A DNA stretch of 5,725 bases from NCBI GenBank assembly GCA_947458305.1, contig CANGZO010000156.1, positions 1 through 5,725 of the forward strand, given 5' to 3'. The notes under the pieces are model-generated. The model searched no databases and was not told where the DNA came from. It saw nothing but the letters and a program-made list of their open reading frames with translations. The number at the start of each line of letters is the position of its first letter. Positions within the stretch are counted from its first letter, which is position 1. The position numbers and the translations under genes were made by a program. This DNA comes from Comamonadaceae bacterium. GTDB lineage: Bacteria; Pseudomonadota; Gammaproteobacteria; Burkholderiales; Burkholderiaceae_C. Of this stretch, positions 1 through 5,336 are shown piece after piece.

Positions 1-399
1 GGTGATCTCGCGCACCACGCTGGTGGGCAATTCGACCGAGATGGCTTTCTCGTTGTAGAACACCACTTCGAGTTCCATGCCGTCTTCGAGGTAGTTCAGG
101 GCGTCGCCCATGTTGGTGGCTTCGACTTCATACTGGTTGAAATCGGTGTCCATGCAGACGTACATGGGGTCAGCGAAGTAAGAGTAGGTGCACTCTTTCT
201 TGTCCAAAATGACCTGATCCATCTTGTCATCGGCGCGGAAAACCACTTCGGTGCCGAAGTTGGCGATCAGGCTTTTGAGCTTCATGCGCACGGTGGAGGT
301 GCCACGACCGCCGCGCTGGTATTCGGTACGCAGGACGACCATGGGGTCTTTGCCGTGCATGATGACGTTGCCGACGCGGATTTCTTGAGCGGTTTTCAT
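1..399 (-). CDS. efp: Elongation factor P (EF-P), 3' end outside the window
   Basis: EF-P binds ribosomes stalled on consecutive prolines and promotes peptide bond formation in the cytoplasm. I translated the minus strand by hand from the ATG at 397-399. It gives 133 codons without a stop, starting MKTAQEIRVGNVIMHGKDP, and the frame leaves the window at base 1; the family is about 185 residues, so the last ~50 are missing. The KOW-like N-terminal domain (about 1-63) carries the loop TEYQRGGRG. Its second arginine is residue 32, the position rhamnosylated by EarP in Pseudomonas and Neisseria-type EF-Ps, rather than the lysine used in E. coli. The OB domain follows, with the conserved stretch CTYSYFADPMYVCMDT at about 78-93. 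The start has no good Shine-Dalgarno. The modifying enzyme earP lies upstream on the same strand. Identification is very secure. Confidence 0.97.
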   Translation of the reverse strand, partial: MKTAQEIRVGNVIMHGKDPMVVLRTEYQRGGRGTSTVRMKLKSLIANFGTEVVFRADDKMDQVILDKKECTYSYFADPMYVCMDTDFNQYEVEATNMGDALNYLEDGMELEVVFYNEKAISVELPTSVVREIT

Positions 400-447
400 A
401 GGAATTGAGTCTGAAATGAAAGGGAGTGGCTTGCAGCCAAGCCCACC

Positions 448-453
448 ATTCTA
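448..453 (-). promoter_or_regulatory. Candidate -10 box of the efp promoter
   Basis: On the minus strand the sequence reads GGTTAGAATGG, containing TAGAAT (5 of 6 matches to TATAAT). It lies 48 nt before the efp ATG and would give a 5' leader of about 40 nt. No convincing -35 hexamer stands 16-18 bp upstream (ACCCAA at 471-476 is the best-spaced position). efp probably needs its own promoter because earP ends 300 bp upstream. This is inferred from sequence only. Confidence 0.4.
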
Positions 454-535
454 ACCTGCGAGGGCCCGGTTTGGGTCTGAAAGCAGGTTCTGCAGTCAAT
501 CCCGTGCCGCCAGGCCATGGGCCAGAGCGCCCAGC

Positions 536-574
536 ATGGACAAGCCCGAAGCGCCACGCCAGCGCCAATGGTGA
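536..574 (+). pseudogene. Possible antitoxin C-terminal tail (degraded)
   Basis: In the frame that overlaps the toxin start, codons from ATG 536 read MDKPEAPRQRQW and stop at TGA 572-574. The TGGTGA ending overlaps the toxin initiation codons (ATG 568, GTG 571). From memory, intact Txe/YoeB modules of this subfamily have a Phd/YefM-type antitoxin ending in ..DW-stop, with exactly this kind of overlap onto a toxin beginning (V)SW. The frame upstream, open back to the TAA at 452-454, has no recognisable antitoxin domain. At most the junction survives, and this could be coincidence. The rest of 400-535 holds only the candidate efp promoter; I see no other gene there. Confidence 0.3.
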
Positions 575-714
575 GCTGGCAGTTGGTCTTTGCCAAGCAT
601 GCCCAGAAGGATGCGCCCAAACTGGCATCAGCTGGAATCAAGTCCAAAGCGCAGGAGTTGCTGGCCGAGCAGCACACCGTCAAGGTGCTGCGCATGTGGT
701 CACACTACAAGTGA
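568..714 (+). pseudogene. Txe/YoeB-family toxin remnant with internal in-frame deletion
   Basis: Txe/YoeB toxins are ribosome-dependent mRNA endonucleases of type II toxin-antitoxin modules, normally about 85-90 residues. This reading frame gives only 48 residues (47 if the GTG at 571 is the start). The first ~33, MVSWQLVFAKHAQKDAPKLA followed by SAGIKSKAQELLA, match the family N-terminus. The last ~15, EQHTVKVLRMWSHYK, match its C-terminus, with the terminal His-Tyr pair kept. The middle ~40 residues are missing without a frame change. They would carry the catalytic Glu46 and Arg65 (E. coli YoeB numbering) and the SRRI and HRLVYQV strands, so toxin activity should be lost. No intact antitoxin precedes it. 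It converges on earP and overlaps its 3' end by 15 bp. It may instead be a translated small protein, but nothing supports that. Confidence 0.8.
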
Positions 715-1770
715 TCGCAGTTGGCTGATCAAGTCGGTTTGTTGAAGCTGCCGTTGCCGCGCGATCTGCACACATGACGTCCAGTCTGCCAGTGCGCTTG
801 AATTGAGCGCAGGCCATTCACCCGCTTGCATCCCGTTCCAAAGCCGATGCGCCTGCCGAAGGCTTTCAGGTGCTTGAATCCCATCTAAAAAAGCCTTCAG
901 CTTGGCGTGGTGCGCGTTGTCGTCTTGCGGGTAGATGTGCCAGATGAAGGCTTGGCCCGCCCACAGGGCGCGCACCAGCGAGTCTTCGCCGCGCACAAAG
1001 TTGAGGTCGCAGGCCCAGAGCATCTCGTCGAAACTGTTTTGGTCGGTGTAGGGCAGGGCGCTCCAGTTGGGGTGTACGGCCATGCCTGCCAGCGCTCGCT
1101 GCACCGCTGCCAGCGGGCGGCCGGGGGTGACGAGCAGGTGGTGCGGCGTGCCCACCAGTTGGGCCAGCAGCTGGGGCAGGACGGCAGGTTCGTAGCAGAA
1201 CAGGCTGATCAGAAGTCCATCCGGGGCCAGGTTCGGGGCGTGTTGTTGGCGCCAACTGGTGCGGTTGAGTTGCTGTTGCCGTTCCAGCAAATCGGTTTCG
1301 CGCAGCAGGCCGCCGGTGTCGTGGGTGAAGCCGGGGTAAAAGAATGTTTTGGTCCAGCCCTTGGCCGGGCCGCTCATCAAAGGCGAGGGCAGGCCGTGCA
1401 TCCGGGGAACCCAGTCTTCGGCGCTCAGGTATTCGAGGTTGATCCAGGCCGGTTGTTGCGGGTGCGTGGCGACACCGTGGGCCACAAACGCTTCAGGCAG
1501 TTTGCAGCCAAAGGCTTCGACCCACACATCGGCCGCAGGCATGGCTTGCAAGTTACTGGATTGGCTGGCATCGGCCCACGGGTGTATTTCGATGCCAGGC
1601 TCCTTGTGTGCGGTGGGCGCCATCCAGGCGAGGGCCGAGGCATCGTCCACCCACAGGCGCACGCGCTGGCCTGCATCACGCAACTGGCGCGTCAGCCGCC
1701 AGCACACGCCCAGGTCGCCGTGGTTGTCGATCACGGTGCAGAAGATGTCCCAGAGTTGGCCAGTTTGCAT
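700..1770 (-). CDS. earP: EF-P arginine rhamnosyltransferase EarP
   Basis: EarP transfers rhamnose from dTDP-L-rhamnose to Arg32 of EF-P, activating it for rescue at polyproline stalls. The product is 356 residues, close to the family's usual size. Near the N-terminus, WDIFCTVIDNHGDLGVCWRL carries the two catalytic-region aspartates (D15 and D19, spaced like D13/D17 of the Pseudomonas putida enzyme). Other family blocks are NLEYLSAEDW (111-120), FFYPGF (143-148), and the nucleotide-sugar-binding region FVRGEDSLVRA (258-268, with E262) followed by FIWHIYPQDDN (275-285). The fold is a GT-B glycosyltransferase. I chose the ATG at 1768-1770 because homologues begin just before W-x-IFC; an in-frame ATG at 1812 would add 14 unrelated residues and overlap the uvrC start. 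No Shine-Dalgarno is visible; GACAAT lies 6 nt before the ATG. It is divergent from uvrC and upstream of efp. Its last four sense codons and stop overlap the toxin remnant. Confidence 0.97.
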   Translation of the reverse strand: MQTGQLWDIFCTVIDNHGDLGVCWRLTRQLRDAGQRVRLWVDDASALAWMAPTAHKEPGIEIHPWADASQSSNLQAMPAADVWVEAFGCKLPEAFVAHGVATHPQQPAWINLEYLSAEDWVPRMHGLPSPLMSGPAKGWTKTFFYPGFTHDTGGLLRETDLLERQQQLNRTSWRQQHAPNLAPDGLLISLFCYEPAVLPQLLAQLVGTPHHLLVTPGRPLAAVQRALAGMAVHPNWSALPYTDQNSFDEMLWACDLNFVRGEDSLVRALWAGQAFIWHIYPQDDNAHHAKLKAFLDGIQAPESLRQAHRLWNGMQAGEWPALNSSALADWTSCVQIARQRQLQQTDLISQLRSLVV

Positions 1771-1776
1771 GCGGCG

Positions 1777-1782
1777 ATTGTC
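1777..1782 (-). promoter_or_regulatory. Candidate -10 box of earP, leaderless spacing
   Basis: Read on the minus strand this is GACAAT (4 of 6 to TATAAT), with six bases before the earP ATG. A transcript starting 6-8 nt downstream would begin at or next to the A of the start codon. A TTGTCT sits further upstream (1802-1797), but the 14-bp spacer is shorter than normal. Inferred from sequence only. Confidence 0.4.
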
Positions 1783-1797
1783 GCCGTTGTTTTCACA

Positions 1798-1803
1798 GAC
1801 AAT
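1798..1803 (+). promoter_or_regulatory. Candidate -10 box of uvrC, leaderless spacing
   Basis: GACAAT stands seven bases before the uvrC ATG at 1811, mirror image of the earP box. A TTGTCG at 1778-1783 would be its -35 with a short 14-bp spacer. There is no Shine-Dalgarno between the box and the ATG, which favours a leaderless mRNA if the box is real. Confidence 0.4.
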
Positions 1804-1810
1804 AGCCGCC

Positions 1811-3742
1811 ATGTCGAACGCCCATGATGAAGCCCTGCTCGCACAAGTTGCCGCGCTGCCCGCCTTGCCGGGGGTTTACCGCTACTTTGATGCTCAGGGC
1901 AACGTGCTGTATGTGGGCAAGGCTAAGCAGCTCAAAAAGCGGGTGTCGAGCTACTTCCAAAAGGACCACGGCGGCACGCGCATTGGCCACATGGTCAGCA
2001 AGATCACCCGCATGGAGACCACGGTGGTGCGCTCCGAGGCCGAGGCGCTGCTGCTTGAAAACAACCTCATCAAGTCCCTCAGCCCGCGTTTCAACATCCT
2101 GTTTCGGGACGACAAGACTTATCCGTATTTGAAGTTGACGGGCAACGGCACGCTCTTTTTGAAGGCGGTAGACGGTGCGCCCGAGCCGAAAACCTTTCCC
2201 CGCGTGGCGTATTACCGGGGCTCGGTCGAGAAAAAGCACCGCTATTTCGGGCCTTTTCCCAGTGCCTGGGCCGTCAAGGAGTCGATCCAGCTGATCCAGA
2301 AGGTGTTCAGACTGCGCACCTGCGAAGACACGGTGTTTGCCAACCGCACCCGGCCTTGCCTGCTGTACCAGATCAAGCGGTGCTCAGGCCCGTGCGTCAA
2401 CCTCATCACACCCGAAGCTTATGCCGACGATGTGCAGCACGCTGAGCGTTTTTTGAAGGGCGAGACCCAAGCGCTGTTGCAAGAGATGGAAGCGAGGATG
2501 ATGGCGCACGCCGAGCGCCTGGCATTTGAGCAAGCGGCCGAGGTGCGCAACCAAATGACCGCTTTGTCCCGGGTGTTGCATCAGCAGTCGGTGGACACCG
2601 GCACCGACACCGATGTGGACATTCTGGCCGTTCGGGTGCAGGGCGGGCGTGCTTGCGTGAACCTGGCCATGGTGCGCGGTGGGCGGCATTTGGGGGATAG
2701 GGCTTACTTTCCGGCGCATGTGGAAGATGCCCATGCCTTGCAGTCGGTGGAAGACGAAGCTGATCTGCAGCGCCCGGTGGAGCAGCAAGTGCTCGAAGCC
2801 TTTTTGGCGCAGCATTACATCGGTATTCCGGTGCCTGCAGCGCTGATCACCAGTGTGGCGGTGGACAAAGCCTTGGTGACGGCGCTGTCGCAGCAGGCCG
2901 GTTACAAAATTGCCGCGGTTCACAACCCGCGCGAGCAGCGTCGGGTGTGGCTGGAGATGAGCGAGAAAAACGCCGACATCCAGCTGGCGCGCTTGCTGGC
3001 CGAAGAGGGCTCGCAACAGGCTCGCACGCGTGCGCTGGCCGATGCTCTGGACTTGGCACCGGACGATCTCGATGCTTTGCACATCGAATGTTTTGACATC
3101 TCTCACACGGCGGGTGAGAACACCCAGGCTTCGTGCGTGGTGTTTCGCCAGCACAAGATGCAAAGCAGCGAATACCGCCGCTACAACATCGAGGGCATCA
3201 CGCCGGGCGACGATTACGCAGCCATGCACCAGGTGCTGATGCGCCGTTACAGCAAATTGGCCGAGGCCTTGCGTTCGGGCGAGGGCTCTGCACGCCTGCC
3301 CGACATCGTGCTGATCGACGGCGGCAAGGGTCAGGTGTCGATGGCGCGCGATGTGTTCACCCAACTGGGCTTGGATTTGTCGCGCATTGTGGGCGTTGAA
3401 AAAGGCGAGGGCCGCAAAGTGGGTCTGGAAGAGCTGGTGTTTGCCGATGGTCGCGAGAAGGTCTATTTGGGCAAAGACTCGGCTGCGCTCATGCTGGTGG
3501 CCCAAATTCGTGACGAGGCGCACCGCTTTGCCATCACCGGCATGCGGGCCCAGCGGGCCAAGGTGCGCGTGGGCGGCAGCAAGATTGAAGAAATCCCGGG
3601 CATCGGGCCACGAAAACGGGCACGGCTGTTACAGCGTTTTGGTGGCGTGCGCGGGGTCGAGGCGGCCAGCGTTGAAGACTTGGCCGGGGTGGAGGGCATC
3701 TCGCGTGAGCTGGCCGAAAGCATTTACAACGCCTTGCACTGA
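1811..3742 (+). CDS. uvrC: Excinuclease ABC subunit C (UvrC)
   Basis: UvrC makes both incisions around bulky DNA lesions after UvrA/UvrB have loaded, in nucleotide excision repair. The product is 643 residues and all expected domains are present. The GIY-YIG nuclease for the 3' cut spans about 19-98, with GVY at 21-23, YVG at 34-36, R44 in KKRVSSYF and the LLLE glutamate E83. Cysteines C171, C183, C191 and C195 have the 12-8-4 spacing of the E. coli [4Fe-4S] ligands C154/C166/C174/C178. A UVR motif for UvrB binding lies at about 226-255. The RNase H-like nuclease for the 5' cut has D429 (FDISH), D468 (GDDYAAM), D503 (IDGGKGQ) and H571 (DEAHRFA). Tandem helix-hairpin-helix motifs are at about 592-642. 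The frame is open far upstream on the antisense of earP; the ATG at 1811 is chosen because homologous sequence begins there. pgsA follows after 53 bp, a conserved pairing in proteobacteria. Confidence 0.99.
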   Translation: MSNAHDEALLAQVAALPALPGVYRYFDAQGNVLYVGKAKQLKKRVSSYFQKDHGGTRIGHMVSKITRMETTVVRSEAEALLLENNLIKSLSPRFNILFRDDKTYPYLKLTGNGTLFLKAVDGAPEPKTFPRVAYYRGSVEKKHRYFGPFPSAWAVKESIQLIQKVFRLRTCEDTVFANRTRPCLLYQIKRCSGPCVNLITPEAYADDVQHAERFLKGETQALLQEMEARMMAHAERLAFEQAAEVRNQMTALSRVLHQQSVDTGTDTDVDILAVRVQGGRACVNLAMVRGGRHLGDRAYFPAHVEDAHALQSVEDEADLQRPVEQQVLEAFLAQHYIGIPVPAALITSVAVDKALVTALSQQAGYKIAAVHNPREQRRVWLEMSEKNADIQLARLLAEEGSQQARTRALADALDLAPDDLDALHIECFDISHTAGENTQASCVVFRQHKMQSSEYRRYNIEGITPGDDYAAMHQVLMRRYSKLAEALRSGEGSARLPDIVLIDGGKGQVSMARDVFTQLGLDLSRIVGVEKGEGRKVGLEELVFADGREKVYLGKDSAALMLVAQIRDEAHRFAITGMRAQRAKVRVGGSKIEEIPGIGPRKRARLLQRFGGVRGVEAASVEDLAGVEGISRELAESIYNALH

Positions 3743-3782
3743 GGCCGGAAACCTTTGTCATCAAGGCGATGGCTGAGCGTGC

Positions 3783-3788
3783 CACAAT
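3783..3788 (+). promoter_or_regulatory. Candidate -10 box before pgsA, leaderless spacing
   Basis: CACAAT lies seven bases before the pgsA ATG at 3796, the same arrangement as at uvrC. A TTGTCA at 3755-3760 looks like a -35 hexamer but is 22 bp away, too far for a standard sigma-70 promoter. No Shine-Dalgarno precedes pgsA. The gene may instead be read only from upstream transcripts. Confidence 0.3.
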
Positions 3789-3795
3789 CAAGACC

Positions 3796-4365
3796 ATGTT
3801 TTTCACCATTCCCACCCTCATGACCTGGTCGCGCATCGTCGCGATTCCATTGATCATTGGCGTGTATTACTTGGAAAGCTTGAGCGTCGAGACCCAAAAC
3901 CTGATCGCCACGGTGATGTTCGTTTTGTTCGCCTGGACCGACTGGCTGGATGGCTACTTGGCCCGCAAGCTCAACCAGACCTCGGCCTTTGGGGCTTTTT
4001 TGGACCCGGTGGCCGACAAGTTTTTGGTCTGTGCGGCTTTGTTGATCTTGGTGCACATGAACCGGGTGCATGTGCTGATCGCCTTGGTCATCATTGGCCG
4101 AGAAATCGCCATTTCTTCGCTGCGCGAGTGGATGGCTCAAATTGGCGCGGGCAAGAGCGTGGCGGTGCATATGGTGGGCAAGCTCAAGACCACAGTGCAG
4201 ATGGTGGCCATTCCCTTCTTGCTTTATGACGGTGTGTTGTTCGGCGCCTTAGATACCCGCGATTGGGGTGCGGTGCTGATTGTCTTGGCGGCCATTCTGA
4301 CCATTTGGTCCATGGTTTATTACATGCAAAAAGCCTTGCCTGAGATTCGAGCCCGGGTGAAATGA
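3796..4365 (+). CDS. pgsA: CDP-diacylglycerol--glycerol-3-phosphate 3-phosphatidyltransferase
   Basis: PgsA is an inner-membrane enzyme that joins glycerol-3-phosphate to CDP-diacylglycerol, giving phosphatidylglycerol phosphate, the committed step to phosphatidylglycerol and cardiolipin. The product is 189 residues, near the usual family length. The CDP-alcohol phosphotransferase signature is complete: D49, D52, G53, A56, R57, then eight residues to G66, D70 and D74, binding metal and the CDP group. GREI..S.LREWMA at 101-113 is typical of PgsA within the superfamily. Hydrophobic segments lie at about 13-28, 34-48, 76-88, 91-102, 132-150 and 157-177. I chose ATG 3796 (MFFTIPTLMTWSRIVAIPL) because homologues begin there; an in-frame ATG at 3769 would add nine residues with no family match. 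The gene follows uvrC by 53 bp and its stop overlaps the start of the next gene. Confidence 0.97.
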   Translation: MFFTIPTLMTWSRIVAIPLIIGVYYLESLSVETQNLIATVMFVLFAWTDWLDGYLARKLNQTSAFGAFLDPVADKFLVCAALLILVHMNRVHVLIALVIIGREIAISSLREWMAQIGAGKSVAVHMVGKLKTTVQMVAIPFLLYDGVLFGALDTRDWGAVLIVLAAILTIWSMVYYMQKALPEIRARVK

Positions 4366-5282
4366 CCTTTGGCGGCGCGTCGGGTGCTTGGGTCAAAGCG
4401 ACTCCCTTGGTGTTTGTGTTGATCTGGAGCACGGGGTTCATCGTGGCCCGCTACGGCATGCCCCATTCCCCGCCTTTTTCCTTTTTACTGCTGCGCTACG
4501 TCCTTTCCATGGCCTGTTTTTTGCCGTGGATTTTCTGGGCCAAAGTGCCCTGGCCCCAGTCGCGACAGCAGTGGTTCCACCTGTCGGTGACCGGAATCTT
4601 GGTGCACGCTTGTTACTTGGGTGGCGTTTGGGCGGCCGTTAAGGCAGGCATGGGCTCAGGACTTTCTTCGCTCGTGGTCGGTATTCAGCCGGTGCTGACG
4701 GCTGTTTGGTTGTCCTGGATGTCCACAGCAGCCCCATCGGCTGACAAGGCCTCACCCGCCGTGACGTCGCGTCAGTGGCGGGGCTTGCTGCTCGGTTTCA
4801 TCGGCTTGTTGATGGTGGTCTGGCACAAGCTCACTTTGCCCAGTCCCATGGACCATGTGACGACGGCCAATATGTTGTTCGCTTTGGGTGCTTTGCTGGC
4901 CATCACGGTGGGCACGCTTTACCAAAAGCGGTTTGTGCAGCCCTGCGATGTGCGCAGTGCCAACACCGTCCAGCTCATGGCGGCTGCGGTGGTCACGCTG
5001 CCGCTGGCGCTGCTGGAGCCCGAGGCCATGCGTTGGAATGATCAGTTGCTTGGGGCCTTGGCCTGGTCGGTTTTGGGCCTGACCTTGGGGGGCAGTTCAC
5101 TCTTTTACATGTTGATCCAGCGCGGCGCGGCTGCGGCGGTGACCAGTTTGTTGTATTTGGTCCCCCCCACCACGGCGGTGATGGCCTGGATGTTGTTTGG
5201 TGAAAGCATCACCGCCATGACCTTGGCCGGAACGGCACTCACGGCTGTAGGTGTCGGCTTGGTAGTTCGGTCACCTCGGTGA
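4362..5282 (+). CDS. EamA/DMT-superfamily permease, substrate unknown
   Basis: This is a 306-residue inner-membrane protein of the drug/metabolite transporter superfamily. About ten hydrophobic segments can be read (roughly 13-30, 38-60, 72-93, 98-122, 139-158, 167-187, 198-219, 228-250, 258-280, 284-303), fitting two EamA repeats of five helices. Family features include the early WSTGFIVARYG, the LLLRY after helix 2 begins, and the C-terminal block LVPPTTAVMAWMLFGE ahead of the last helix. Members export amino acids, metabolites or drugs; nothing here shows the substrate, so no symbol is given. The ATG overlaps the pgsA stop (ATGA), so translation is probably coupled. There is no clear Shine-Dalgarno apart from a weak GGGTGA touching the start. 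A run of seven C at 5162-5168 leaves the frame intact. It precedes the dmlA-like gene by 54 bp, but a link to malate or tartrate is only a possibility. Confidence 0.92.
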   Translation: MTFGGASGAWVKATPLVFVLIWSTGFIVARYGMPHSPPFSFLLLRYVLSMACFLPWIFWAKVPWPQSRQQWFHLSVTGILVHACYLGGVWAAVKAGMGSGLSSLVVGIQPVLTAVWLSWMSTAAPSADKASPAVTSRQWRGLLLGFIGLLMVVWHKLTLPSPMDHVTTANMLFALGALLAITVGTLYQKRFVQPCDVRSANTVQLMAAAVVTLPLALLEPEAMRWNDQLLGALAWSVLGLTLGGSSLFYMLIQRGAAAAVTSLLYLVPPTTAVMAWMLFGESITAMTLAGTALTAVGVGLVVRSPR

Positions 5283-5298
5283 ATGCATCCCCATTCAC
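5279..5298. repeat. Inverted repeat over the permease stop, upstream of dmlA
   Basis: GTGAATG (5279-5285) and CATTCAC (5292-5298) form perfect 7-bp arms around a 6-base loop, and the permease stop codon lies in the left arm. It could be a weak stem-loop at the transcript end; no uninterrupted T run follows directly, only T-rich sequence further on. It could also be an operator: a possible -10 TATTCT is at 5306-5311, which would put the repeat over the -35 region of dmlA. Confidence 0.5.
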
Positions 5299-5323
5299 TT
5301 GTCTGTATTCTCTGCATTTTTTA

Positions 5324-5329
5324 AAAGGA
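5324..5329 (+). promoter_or_regulatory. Shine-Dalgarno of the dmlA-like gene
   Basis: AAAGGA lies seven bases before the ATG at 5337 and fixes that start. It is the only strong ribosome binding site in the window. Confidence 0.75.
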
Positions 5330-5336
5330 AACCCCC

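Larger units (their letters stand above)
1771..1809. repeat. Inverted repeat between divergent earP and uvrC starts
   Basis: The left arm GCGGCGATTGTC (1771-1782) and right arm GACAATAGCCGC (1798-1809) are reverse complements at 11 of 12 positions, separated by 15 bp. The repeat fills nearly all of the 40 bp between the two start codons. The left arm abuts the earP ATG directly; the right arm is one base from the uvrC ATG. It could be a pair of mirrored promoter boxes, an operator for a dimeric regulator, or both. Confidence 0.75.

Noticed and set aside
669..691. Stem-loop GCAGCAC / GTGCTGC just after the earP stop, a possible terminator
   Set aside because: On the earP strand no T tract follows, and the bases are codons of the toxin remnant; rho-independent termination is not supported.
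396..695. Minus-strand 99-codon frame between earP and efp
   Set aside because: It is rich in Cys/Ala/Trp without a domain and antisense to the better-supported toxin remnant.
1349..1810. 154-codon N-terminal extension of uvrC
   Set aside because: The frame is open but antisense to earP; UvrC homology starts at the ATG at 1811.
907..1827. Long plus-strand open frame (306 codons) antisense to earP
   Set aside because: It mirrors the earP codons, is rich in Gly/Arg/Val as antisense frames of GC-rich genes are, and shows no domain. EarP on the other strand is certain.
2384..3523. Long minus-strand open frame (379 codons) antisense to uvrC
   Set aside because: His/Arg/Gln-rich shadow of the uvrC codons with no recognisable domain.
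3751..3765. Small hairpin (CCTTTG / CAAGG) after uvrC as a terminator
   Set aside because: The stem is short and imperfect, with no T tract after it, so it does not separate uvrC from pgsA.
5162..5168. Run of seven C in the permease as a phase-variation tract
   Set aside because: It encodes the conserved VPP of the last EamA block, is short, and the frame is intact on both sides.
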